From the NCBI GenBank assembly GCA_030432565.1, contig JAUIGV010000003.1:222171-286170 (forward strand): a DNA stretch of 64,000 nucleotides, read 5' to 3'. The notes under the pieces were generated by a model. The model was not told the origin of the DNA. It saw only the letters and a program-made list of their open reading frames with translations, and ran no database searches. Made by a program: the position numbers and the translations under genes. The DNA is from Verrucomicrobiia bacterium (GTDB lineage: Bacteria > Verrucomicrobiota > Verrucomicrobiia > Verrucomicrobiales > Akkermansiaceae). Below are positions 43,482-51,240 of this stretch, piece by piece (position 1 is the first letter of the stretch; each line of letters opens with the position of its first letter).

Positions 43482-43775
43482 ATGACCGATCAAAAACAGA
43501 AGCCCACGCACGAAGTGCGTTTTGGAACCGTGAAAGTGGCGGTGTGGGAAAACAACAGCCGGGAAGGGAAAACCTTCCACAGCTTCGACCTGCGGCGGTC
43601 TTATCGAGACCAGAGCGGGGAATGGCACGATCAGAAGATTTCCCTCAATCTGGGCGAGATCGCGAAGGTGCGTGCCGCTTTGGCCAAGGTCTACGAAGAC
43701 TATCACCTCTTGCCGGAATTCAAGCGGGATGAAACCGCCGATCGCCAGGGAATGGGTGAAGGAGCGGAATCATGA
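43482..43775 (+). CDS. Small ICE protein, paralogue of the gene at 54529
   Basis: A 97-residue protein from ATG 43482 (MTDQKQKPTHEVRFGTVKVA), with AAAGGAG upstream; the earlier start at 43446 is not needed. The pattern V-RFGTVKVAVWEN..REGKTF.SF.L.RSY.D..GEWHDQK is the same as in the protein at 54529 (GALKATIWKN..ENGEFFSTTLTKTFEQNGSLHD). Short proteins of this pattern are common on conjugative elements, without known function. It overlaps the DUF2958 start by 4 bp. Confidence 0.75.
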   Translation: MTDQKQKPTHEVRFGTVKVAVWENNSREGKTFHSFDLRRSYRDQSGEWHDQKISLNLGEIAKVRAALAKVYEDYHLLPEFKRDETADRQGMGEGAES

Positions 43776-44128
43776 TGCTCTTGACCAAGGAAAACAGACG
43801 CCAACTTCAGGAAAATGCCCTTCGGCAAAAGGATGTCGCTGGCACTCCCGAGGAGATCGATTTCAAGCCCGTGGTGAAGTTGTTCATGCCGGACGGTGGA
43901 GCCACTTGGCTTCTTTCTGAGCTCGATCCAGAGGACGGAAACACCGCTTTTGGTCTTTGTGACCTCGGGCAGGGTTGCCCGGAGCTGGGGTCAGTGTGGA
44001 TTTCAGAAATCGAGTCCATCCGGGGAGCGATTGGCTTGCCGGTCGAGCGCGACCGGAACTTCCGAGCCTCGAAGACCCTCATGGAGTATGCCGAGGAAGC
44101 CCGCAAAAGAGGCCGGATTGCCGCCTAG
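43772..44128 (+). CDS. DUF2958 family protein
   Basis: A 118-residue protein: LLTKENRRQL at the start, then VKLFMPDGGATWLLSELDPE, FGLCDLGQGCPELGSVWISE and GLPVERDRNF, which is the typical DUF2958 pattern. Members are small proteins of conjugative elements, often near ArdA/ArdC and replication or transfer genes; the function is unknown. Translationally coupled to the gene before it (ATGATG at the junction), and followed by a strong hairpin. Confidence 0.9.
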   Translation: MMLLTKENRRQLQENALRQKDVAGTPEEIDFKPVVKLFMPDGGATWLLSELDPEDGNTAFGLCDLGQGCPELGSVWISEIESIRGAIGLPVERDRNFRASKTLMEYAEEARKRGRIAA

Positions 44129-44136
44129 AAAATGGA

Positions 44137-44161
44137 GAAGCCCGCGCGGGTCGCGGGCTTC
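44137..44161 (+). terminator. Strong hairpin between DUF2958 and ardA
   Basis: GAAGCCCGCG and CGCGGGCTTC form a perfect 10-bp stem around CGGGT. No T-run follows, so it may be a partial terminator, a processing site or a barrier that lowers ardA expression. Confidence 0.6.
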
Positions 44162-44192
44162 CCACACGCAAACCAAGAAAAGGAGAAAGAAA

Positions 44193-44723
44193 ATGAAATC
44201 AACACCCAGAGTCTACCTCGCTTGTCTCGCGAGCTACAACGCCGGGATTTTACACGGCAGATGGATCGAGTTGGACGGATCAGAAGACCTTCGCGAGTGT
44301 CTTCTTGAAATGCTGGCCTGTTCGCCAATCGAAGACGCGGAAGAGTGGGCGGTGCATGATCATGAAGATTGCGGCCATCTCGGAGAGTATCCCGGGCTCG
44401 ACCGCCTAGAGATGGTGGAAGCCACTTTCAAGCGAGCGGGAGCGGAAGGCTTGGACTGGGAGCTTCTATGCGCGTTTTGCGATCATGCCGGGCACGAGCT
44501 TGAACCGGAATCGGTGGCTCTTTTTCAGGAGTCTTTTTCTGGTTCGGGATTTTCGTTGGTCGATTGGTGTCGGCAATTCTTTGAGGACACGGGAGAAATC
44601 GGTCGGATCCCCGAACACCTGCGCCGCTACTTCGACTTTCAGGCCTACGCCCGCGATCTGGAGATCAACGATGTGTTCACCGTCGAGCACGGAGGGGAAA
44701 CCCATGTGTTCTGGAACAACTAA
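44193..44723 (+). CDS. ardA: Antirestriction protein ArdA
   Basis: A 176-residue acidic protein, a DNA mimic that blocks type I restriction enzymes when the element enters a new cell. The N-terminus PRVYLACLASYNAGILHGRW is the ArdA signature, followed by EDAEEWAVHDHEDCGHLGEY, and the whole protein is rich in Asp and Glu. The ATG at 44193 has AAGGAG 9 nt upstream; the longer frame from 43896 is a shadow. Length is normal (about 165-180). It belongs to a group of early-entry genes after the structured region at 43019-43481. Confidence 0.94.
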   Translation: MKSTPRVYLACLASYNAGILHGRWIELDGSEDLRECLLEMLACSPIEDAEEWAVHDHEDCGHLGEYPGLDRLEMVEATFKRAGAEGLDWELLCAFCDHAGHELEPESVALFQESFSGSGFSLVDWCRQFFEDTGEIGRIPEHLRRYFDFQAYARDLEINDVFTVEHGGETHVFWNN

Positions 44724-44790
44724 GAAATCGGTCGCCGCGCCCTGGGCACGGCGGCTCATCCACCCAATGCGCTGAGAAGGAGAACAAGAA

Positions 44791-45021
44791 ATGCGAATGG
44801 ACGAATTTATCAAACATCTCCAAGAGAGCTACCATCCCCAAACCGAGGTCGTCGGGGTGATTTGGCAGAAGGAAGACATCATTTGGAGAGCGGAGGACAG
44901 AGGGCTTTCGATCTCTGATGAGAAAGCCGTGCAGATCGTGGATGCCTTGGGACACGGTCACGATGCCTGCATCGGCATCAACTGGGAAGTGATCGATTTT
45001 CACCTGGATGATCTGGGCTGA
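44791..45021 (+). CDS. Small hypothetical protein after ardA
   Basis: A 76-residue acidic protein (MRMDEFIKHLQESYHPQTEV) with AGAAGGAG upstream, in the same direction as ardA and 67 bp after it. No motif is seen; the composition (ISDEKAVQIVDALGHGHDAC) is that of a compact soluble protein. Likely co-transcribed with ardA. Confidence 0.7.
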   Translation: MRMDEFIKHLQESYHPQTEVVGVIWQKEDIIWRAEDRGLSISDEKAVQIVDALGHGHDACIGINWEVIDFHLDDLG

Positions 45022-45152
45022 ATTGGCCGTCCCTAAGTGCCCCAGGCTGATTCCCGACGGGCGTCAGCCCTCGGAATCTGCTGGATTTCGCTCGAATGGA
45101 CATCAGTGGCTTCTTTGGCTACCGTGAAAAGAAGAGGGCCTACTGGCTATTG

Positions 45153-45323
45153 ATGACGACGATCACCATTCGAGATTTTCCAGACGCGGCCAAGGAGACC
45201 TTGCGAGCGCAGGCCGAAAAAGCCGGAGTGTCGCTGGAAACCTTTGCCCGCGAGTTGTTGTTGGCTGCCGCGAGAGAAGAAAAGCTGCTTCCCGCGCCCA
45301 ATCTTCTGCTCCTGAGTCGGTAA
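45153..45323 (+). CDS. FitA/VapB-like antitoxin, short
   Basis: A 56-residue protein from ATG 45153 (MTTITIRDFPDAAKETLRAQ), a ribbon-helix-helix DNA-binding antitoxin: the strand TTITIRDFP and the helices KETLRAQAEKAGVSLETFAR are typical of FitA. FitA proteins normally have about 80 residues, so the toxin-binding tail is probably lost; the following toxin gene is broken, which relieves the need for it. The upstream in-frame start at 45096 adds an unconvincing leader. Confidence 0.75.
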   Translation: MTTITIRDFPDAAKETLRAQAEKAGVSLETFARELLLAAAREEKLLPAPNLLLLSR

Positions 45324-45399
45324 TTCTTTGGGGAGGGGGAAGGGTTGATCTGGAACTGCCTTCCCGGCTTTCCGGTCGCCAGGGAGTGGAGCTCGACTC

Positions 45400-45822
45400 A
45401 TGATCATCCTCGACACCAATGTCATTTCCGAGGTGATGCGTGAAATGCCTGACCCGGACGTTTCGTCGGGGCTTGCCAGGCGGAAGCCCCTGCACCTGGC
45501 TTTGACGACCATCACTTGCGAGAAACCAGCGAGGCCTTAAACGCTTGCTCCCGGGAGAACGCGGCTGGAGCCTGGAAAGATCACTTGAGCAGTTCGTTGA
45601 GCCAGGATTGAAGGGCGCATTTTGTCCTTCGATGAGGCGTCCGCCCTTCTCAACGCCAACCTTTGTGTGAAGTGGGAAAGGAAGGGGCTCCAGGCCGATC
45701 CTGTCGATCTCATGATCGCCGCCATCACACACACCGCCGAAGCATCTCTCGCGACCCGGAGTATTCGCGATTTTGAACACCGCCGGGTCAAGTTGATCAA
45801 CCCATGGCAAGACCGCGTTTGA
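45400..45822 (+). pseudogene. Broken FitB/VapC-type PIN toxin
   Basis: From ATG 45400 the first frame reads MIILDTNVISEVMREMPDPD, the N-terminus of FitB-type PIN toxins with the first catalytic Asp, but stops after 46 codons at 45540. The C-terminal part continues in another frame to 45822 (PVDLMIAAITHTAEASLATR, then IRDFEHRRVKLINPW), the typical FitB end. The middle section is short and shifted, so a frameshift and probably a deletion have killed the toxin. Confidence 0.85.
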
Positions 45823-46474
45823 GCACGATTCCGTTCAGGTTTTCGGCCTCCAAAAGCCTCCCCTCCTCTCACGTCTCTGTCTCGTTTTCCGAACGATGTC
45901 GGGTGAATTTCCATTTCCTGAAGCCTCTCCCGGTTTTTTCGAGATCCTGCGGAGCCAAGACACAATACCCTAAGCGCTGCGCCCTTAGGAAAGGGGCAAT
46001 ACTGCCAAGGCTTTGTCCACTCTTGTGCAAGGGTTTGCCATGGGGCTGCCAAGTTCGCCGTCAAGGGTAACACCAGCAAAAAACAAGGTGCCATGAGGTG
46101 CTTTGAGCCGCCATCAGACCGTTCGGAGGAACCAAATTGTTTGGCTCTGAGGTGGATTTCACCTGGGTTGAGGATTTCTTCAGAAAATCGCCTAACAAAT
46201 TTCCAGATGAATCGTCTCACTTTCCGTTGCTGCGTGTGTGCAATACGGTCCCCTCCAAGGACCAAACCCGAAGCCCCCCATCGCCAAGGCGGTGGGGGGC
46301 TTCTTTGTTTACCAAATAAGAGCCAATGGCGACTCAACGCCCTGGGGCAATGAACGGACTCTGATTGTGGCCAGTTAACCAGATCTCCATCGCCATGGCA
46401 CGCCAAAGGTCGTTCTGGCGGAGAAATTCTTGCCAAGGGTTGCGCCATCTAGAATAAACAGGCAATAGGCGCGC
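45823..46474. other. Non-coding stretch after the broken toxin
   Basis: About 650 bp without a credible gene; the long minus-strand frame 45537-46448 is low-information and runs over the dead toxin. It contains the terminator-like hairpin at 46270-46310. Confidence 0.5.
46270..46310 (+). terminator. Rho-independent terminator
   Basis: GAAGCCCCCCA and TGGGGGGCTTC pair, with further pairing of CGCC/GGCG inside, followed by TTCTTTGTTT. It would end plus-strand transcription from the ardA group, and faces the minus-strand operon that ends at 46475. Confidence 0.8.
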
Positions 46475-47776
46475 TCATTCATGAGGTGTCGACTTATTAG
46501 TCAGATTCCCCTTTAATTTTGGGCTACGGTCCATTGCGCCATGGCGAACTAGTTTCAAATAGTAAAAACTCAGAACCAAAAGAACCAAAAAATTACAAAT
46601 TGCATTTTCAAATCTCACGACGTTGCTCGCAGTAGCTTCATCAGACTCAGCGTAATAATCGACAAGTATGATGGAATGTCTGGTGGTGAAAAAGTCTTCA
46701 GACTCAATGGTCTTTGATGTGATTACCTCCAAAAGAGGCGGGGCAACTTCAAATCCGCGTATGATCAGACCTACGGTCTCAGTAGCAACGACACTCAACA
46801 GGAGTCCTGTTAACAGGACTTTCACTTCCAGAAGTCCATCACGACTTGCTCGCGAAATATGACCATCGGCTGTTAAGTCGGAAAAGTATTTTCTGACGCC
46901 ATCGACAACGAATACAGCGAGAGGTGAAAGGAGAAGAAACTCGAGGCCGCTGATCCCAGATGCCATTGCTGCTTTATAAGCTTCATCATCTCCTTTTCCA
47001 GCGAGTGCTTCTCTACCACCTTGAATAATCTCCCACAGTCCCACGAGACCAAGGATGATGCCGAGGCTTCCAGAAAGAAAAATTCCGATCACCCAAGTGA
47101 AGTTCATTAACTTGTTGGCCACACTATGAGCAGAGAATCTCCGGACAAGATCATCAAGATTCTGATCATCGATCCAAAGGTTTGCTGAGTAGATTGGCTT
47201 TGAATCTTCTCGCTCCTTCTTGTTTTTATCTTTATCTTCTAACTTAGTTAATGCTATGTCTCGTGCCCGATGAAACTCACCACCAGCTGAATCCAAGGAT
47301 TTGTAAACAAAGACAAGTCCCAGAAATAGTGGAATTCCCAGGGCGACTTTTCCATAGGTTAAAGTCATTCCAATTGCTTCACTCGCAAGAACGGCACTTA
47401 TCACACCGATCAACAATCCAGCAATCAATATTTTAATATGAAGAAATACGCCTTTGGTCTGTCGTGCTACCCTGCCAGTTTCAAGTAAGTCTTGAACGTA
47501 AAACGATATCCCTTTCAGGATGAAGATGGGAAGCGGCATCAACAGCATGAACTCTACGCCCTTGATGCACTTGTCTAAGCAGTCTGCGGAGTTGTCTTCT
47601 GCTGCTTCGGTGACATATATGCTGACGCCCTTTAAGAGGCTCAATCCGCCAATAGCCATCAACGATAAAGAGACGACTACCGAGAGAAGTGTTATTATCC
47701 CAAATCCAAAAAGAACAAAAAGTAGCGATGACTTGCCTATCTTTGTGATGGAAAAAAGTTTCGGCCAGTTATGCAT
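46475..47776 (-). CDS. Internally duplicated membrane protein, third gene of an unknown operon
   Basis: A 433-residue polytopic protein with two homologous halves. The first half has GVEFMLLMPLPIFILKGISF...KGVFLHIKILIAGLLIGVIS, and the second GLEFLLLSPLAVFVVDGVRK...DGLLEVKVLLTGLLLSVVAT. Each half has three to four membrane helices separated by a soluble loop with many Lys and Glu (about 185-205). The repeat unit resembles single-unit small membrane proteins of the UPF0114/YqhA type, although this is not certain. Its start overlaps the stop of the gene before it by 8 bp. It may be a pore-like effector controlled by the two soluble partners upstream. Confidence 0.75.
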   Translation of the reverse strand: MHNWPKLFSITKIGKSSLLFVLFGFGIITLLSVVVSLSLMAIGGLSLLKGVSIYVTEAAEDNSADCLDKCIKGVEFMLLMPLPIFILKGISFYVQDLLETGRVARQTKGVFLHIKILIAGLLIGVISAVLASEAIGMTLTYGKVALGIPLFLGLVFVYKSLDSAGGEFHRARDIALTKLEDKDKNKKEREDSKPIYSANLWIDDQNLDDLVRRFSAHSVANKLMNFTWVIGIFLSGSLGIILGLVGLWEIIQGGREALAGKGDDEAYKAAMASGISGLEFLLLSPLAVFVVDGVRKYFSDLTADGHISRASRDGLLEVKVLLTGLLLSVVATETVGLIIRGFEVAPPLLEVITSKTIESEDFFTTRHSIILVDYYAESDEATASNVVRFENAICNFLVLLVLSFYYLKLVRHGAMDRSPKLKGNLTNKSTPHE

Positions 47777-48323
47777 TGCTAATTTTTTCGAGAAGATTGC
47801 TGGCCCGTCTCATTAAGGTTAGGCCTTTTTCCTTCAGCCGTTTCATCCGATTCTGGGGTTTAGTGTGGGTTGTGCCTTTTAGTGTTCGGGCACCTATCAG
47901 AACCAAGTCAAAAAACTTACTGCTAGGAAGCTCTGCCTCGTTTAGGAGGTTTTCTAGGACGGGCTCGATAAGTTGGACTAGGGATTTTGCATTTACGAGA
48001 AGACTGCGCAACTCCTCCCGGAAGGGGGCTGGTGTGAGGAGCGAGACTTCAAGTTCCAAATCGCTTAGCCTTGAATAACTTCTTTCAAAAGAGGAAATTG
48101 CTTGGTGAACGCGAACATCTGCACCGGCCGGATCTTTCTCCCCTTGTTGATCATCCGCTAATCGGTCGATCGAATGAACGATTGTGTAGAGTTCGTCGAA
48201 GACCCGCTCTGCGACAGGGGTGCTCTCCACGCAAAAGAATTTCTTATCTTTTGACACCGAACAAAAGTAAAGAGCAGTAAAAAAATTAAGGTGTAAGAGA
48301 TAACTGCGGTCTGATCTCCTCAA
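47769..48323 (-). CDS. Helical protein, second gene of the unknown operon
   Basis: Up to 184 residues (start 48323; the true start may be further in, because the first 35 residues overlap the preceding gene in another frame). The rest is helical with heptad character (ERVFDELYTIVHSIDRLADD, then SYSRLSDLELEVSLL), followed by a basic end (QNRMKRLKEKGLTLMRRASN). No family is recognised. It overlaps both neighbours, which indicates tight co-expression. Confidence 0.65.
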   Translation of the reverse strand: MRRSDRSYLLHLNFFTALYFCSVSKDKKFFCVESTPVAERVFDELYTIVHSIDRLADDQQGEKDPAGADVRVHQAISSFERSYSRLSDLELEVSLLTPAPFREELRSLLVNAKSLVQLIEPVLENLLNEAELPSSKFFDLVLIGARTLKGTTHTKPQNRMKRLKEKGLTLMRRASNLLEKISNA

Positions 48324-49026
48324 AGACTGTCGATTTTAAGGGGTGATTGAGTTCTACTTCCGAGTAACTTTTACGGCCCTTAGCCATTTCTTCTCTTGTT
48401 GGTAGTTTTAGAGGATGGCTTTGTTGGCCCTTGGTTTCTGGGGCTGCTGTGCTATTGTAATCCGCTTGTAATCTCCTTGGAGTAGGGAATTTCCCAAGCG
48501 TGAACAGTCGCCAAGCCAATTTTGCCTGAATCGTAGAGAGGTTTTCTTGTATCTCTGGAGTTAAGTCGTGGAGAGCATCTTCTGCGTCGTCGATAGATTC
48601 GAGGGTGACGGTCAGTTTCCTTAAGAGCAATTTAAGGGTTGCCTCGAATTGATCCTGATCCGGGTGGGGAATCAAACGTGTATTAGATTCGGCGATTCTA
48701 TCCCACAGAGTTCTTGCGAGAAAGCATGCATCGTCGAAAAGGGGCGCGTTCTGTTGGGATAGGGGCTGAGAGTCGAGGTCGATTAGGATATCGCCTAATT
48801 GATCAAGATACCACTGGTCAGGCGCATTGGAAAGAGTTTCGAGGGTCGCCAGTCTACTCGACGACCTGCGGACTTTGCGTAAATAGTCAGAATATCGGAA
48901 CCTATTCTTTGGTGAGAATATAGGTGTAGAGCGGCTATTTTCCGAATCAGTTGTTTGACCGGTTTCGGTAGTCTTGGTTTTTGTTTCCATCGGTTCAGTC
49001 ACCTTTTCTGCGCTTAGCCAGCTCAT
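48286..49026 (-). CDS. Helical protein, first gene of the unknown operon
   Basis: A 246-residue soluble protein (MSWLSAEKVTEPMETKTKTT) with a low-complexity Thr/Ser-rich N-terminus (about 1-40), then helices with leucine spacing (SRLATLETLSNAPDQWYLDQ) and a Pro/Lys-rich tail. I do not recognise it. An alternative start at the second Met (MetGluThrLys, residue 13) is possible. It opens a three-gene minus-strand operon divergent from the relaxase genes; the promoter would lie in the AT-rich bases 49027-49130. Confidence 0.65.
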   Translation of the reverse strand: MSWLSAEKVTEPMETKTKTTETGQTTDSENSRSTPIFSPKNRFRYSDYLRKVRRSSSRLATLETLSNAPDQWYLDQLGDILIDLDSQPLSQQNAPLFDDACFLARTLWDRIAESNTRLIPHPDQDQFEATLKLLLRKLTVTLESIDDAEDALHDLTPEIQENLSTIQAKLAWRLFTLGKFPTPRRLQADYNSTAAPETKGQQSHPLKLPTREEMAKGRKSYSEVELNHPLKSTVFEEIRPQLSLTP

Positions 49027-49272
49027 TTGTCTACTTTTTTTGCCAATTGGTCAAAACGACCGAATGGCTTTGAGGTCAAATGACAAGGCAAAATCGTTCA
49101 AGCATTCTAAAGTAACGTTGTCTGTTGATACTGTCAATATGGACATTCCTGCCCCCTTTTGTTCAGCCTTCTGCAGCAAGAGGTTGCCATTTCAGAGACC
49201 CTCCTAAGGAGGAGCGAGCCAATAGCGAAAAAACAATGTCCCGCCAAGTCGTTTTTTCCGCTTTCGGGAGTG

Positions 49273-49659
49273 ATGGCTGGAAAGATCCTCCCGCATGAGC
49301 GCCCCAATCGAAGCCGTTTGGAGCAGTGGCTTGCTGATATCACCCGAATGCGGGAACTCCATTGGCCATACGCCCGGATCGCCCGGTGGCTCCAGGAAGA
49401 GCAGGACTTTCGGGTGTCTCGTGAGGCGGTTCGCCAGTTTTGTGTGCGTCGTGGGATTCTGAAAGGCCGAGTGACCGCCGTCGCGGCTCAGGAAGCGATG
49501 AGGGTCAGGTCGGTTTCGTTCCGGAACGCAAGTCAAGGACCTCGCTCGGCCAAGGACGGGACATCGTCCTCGAAATCGCCACCGGTCTTTCAATACGACG
49601 ATAGTAGGCCCATCGACCGCTGGGGCTCATCAAATCACCCTGAAGGAGGGGCGTCATGA
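49273..49659 (+). CDS. HTH-type accessory protein upstream of the MobF relaxase
   Basis: About 128 residues from ATG 49273 (MAGKILPHERPNRSRLEQWL); an in-frame TTG at 49159 would add 38 residues, and neither start has a good ribosome site. PYARIARWLQEEQDFRVSRE followed by AVRQFCVRRGIL is a clear helix-turn-helix, and the C-terminus is unstructured and rich in Ser. It ends in an ATGA overlap with the relaxase gene. It is the natural candidate for the relaxosome DNA-binding partner that recognises oriT, in the role of TrwA/TraY. Confidence 0.72.
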   Translation: MAGKILPHERPNRSRLEQWLADITRMRELHWPYARIARWLQEEQDFRVSREAVRQFCVRRGILKGRVTAVAAQEAMRVRSVSFRNASQGPRSAKDGTSSSKSPPVFQYDDSRPIDRWGSSNHPEGGAS

Positions 49660-50879
49660 TCACCATGACCCAAATCCGGGATGGACAGGCCTACATGCGC
49701 CATCACCTCTCCGCCAATGACTACTATTCCGAGTCCGAAAGGGTCACCGGGCACTGGCAGGGGAAGGCTGCTGAAATGCTCGGCATTGCCGGACAGGAGG
49801 TCACGCCCGAGGCCTTTGAAGCCCTGCGGACGAACCGGCACCCCCAAACCGGCGACAAGCTCACTCCGCGGAAACCGAAGGTGGCCTACCATGATTTCGT
49901 GGTATCGGCGCCTAAATCTGTCAGTATCGCAGCGATGATGGGGCCAGATGATCGCCTCATTGAGGCTTTTGATCATTGCGTCGCGAAGGCCTTCAAACGC
50001 CTGGAAGAGCAAGCTTGCGTCCGAGTGCGTGGAGGTCAGGCGGTCTTTACCGAAAATGTCCGCACGACTGGCAATGCGGTTGCAGCTGTTTACCGGCATG
50101 ACACCAGCCGCATGCTCGACCCCCAGCTCCATACCCATCTGGTCTTTGCGAACGTGACCTGGGATCAGGATTCGGAACGCTGGTTGGCCCTACAGCCTCG
50201 AAGGATGGGGGAAGAAAGCCCAGCGATCCGCCAGGCATTCTATCGGGATCTTGCCTCTGAGTGCCAACGGCTGGGCTATCAGACGGAATCCGACGGAGAG
50301 ACTTTTCGTTTGCAGGGTATCGACCGGCAGCTGGAAAAGGACCTCAGTCAACGAGCCGCTCAACGGGAACAATTCGAAGAGCGCTACGCGGAGGTTTTCG
50401 GGCACAATCCCCACAAAAAGCGGGTCGAACAGTTCATTAAGGAGGGTAAAGCCGCGGCGACCCGGCGGTTTCAAGAAGAATATCAGGCCCGGTTCTCCCA
50501 CAAGCCGTCAGAGGCCTTGATCAGGTCATTTGTCCGTGATTGGAGGTCATCCAAGATGGCCCGCGCCGAACCTGACCAAGTCCGGGCCATTCAGCAGCAG
50601 CGGATCACCCCAAATCAAGCGGAGCAACTCGGAAATCTGGTCGCTCAGGCAAGAAGTCATTCTTCGACGTCCCTTTCTTCTCCTCCGCAGGATGTCAGGT
50701 CAACCCCGAAGGAACTGCCCCAAAAGCGGCACAAGCAGTCCTTTCTACAGGAGACCCAGGCGAGGAAGATGATGAGAATCCACGCCGCCATGGGAGCAAA
50801 CCCCACTGCCCTGATGGCGCTTCGCTTGCGACAGCTGGCCAAAGTCAAAGCCAATGAAGCTCAGAGACGAACTCACTGA
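49656..50879 (+). CDS. MobF-family relaxase (TrwC/TraI-like) without helicase
   Basis: A 407-residue relaxase that nicks oriT and stays bound to the 5' end. The catalytic Tyr pair is in SANDYYSESER (Y23, Y24), and the metal-binding His triad is H148 (RHDTSR), H159 and H161 (DPQLHTHLVFAN). The strong AAGGAGG upstream fixes the ATG at 49656. TrwC and TraI carry a RecD-like helicase after the relaxase domain and exceed 960 residues; this protein ends after a basic helical tail, so a separate helicase would have to unwind the DNA. The next small gene overlaps its end. Confidence 0.9.
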   Translation: MITMTQIRDGQAYMRHHLSANDYYSESERVTGHWQGKAAEMLGIAGQEVTPEAFEALRTNRHPQTGDKLTPRKPKVAYHDFVVSAPKSVSIAAMMGPDDRLIEAFDHCVAKAFKRLEEQACVRVRGGQAVFTENVRTTGNAVAAVYRHDTSRMLDPQLHTHLVFANVTWDQDSERWLALQPRRMGEESPAIRQAFYRDLASECQRLGYQTESDGETFRLQGIDRQLEKDLSQRAAQREQFEERYAEVFGHNPHKKRVEQFIKEGKAAATRRFQEEYQARFSHKPSEALIRSFVRDWRSSKMARAEPDQVRAIQQQRITPNQAEQLGNLVAQARSHSSTSLSSPPQDVRSTPKELPQKRHKQSFLQETQARKMMRIHAAMGANPTALMALRLRQLAKVKANEAQRRTH

Positions 50880-51159
50880 AGAGGACGCCTTTGTCCTGGA
50901 ACCGGGCACGGCTACGGTGACCTTCTGCGACGAGAGGCGCGAGGTGATGATCCCCTGGCATAGCTTTCGGCATGCTGTGCGCGAGGCGGAGAAAATCCGG
51001 CTGATCTTTCAGGGATGGTTGATCGAGCTGGAAGGAGAGGAACTAGACGATCTCTGGGACGAGCTACAGCTTCAATCGGTCCGGGCCATCACAGGTCAAA
51101 CCAGCGACCAAGACGCTACCAAGCCAGTTTCCGTCGTCTCAATCCTCCCATTGGCATAG
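50854..51159 (+). CDS. Small hypothetical protein after the relaxase
   Basis: A 101-residue acidic protein (MKLRDELTEEDAFVLEPGTA) overlapping the relaxase end by 26 bp. The region EKIRLIFQGWLIELEGEELD is helical and the tail has low complexity. It is translationally coupled to the relaxase and may be a relaxosome accessory. The family is not recognised. Confidence 0.7.
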   Translation: MKLRDELTEEDAFVLEPGTATVTFCDERREVMIPWHSFRHAVREAEKIRLIFQGWLIELEGEELDDLWDELQLQSVRAITGQTSDQDATKPVSVVSILPLA

Positions 51160-51240
51160 CGGGTCGGTTTCTTCCCACAAGCTCTGCCCGAATTTCTCGC
51201 TGGGACTTCCCGGCCACCTCTTTACCTTGCTGTCAATCCG

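Noticed and set aside
45537..46448. 303-codon minus-strand frame
   Set aside because: Runs antisense over the broken toxin and the terminator; no homology pattern.
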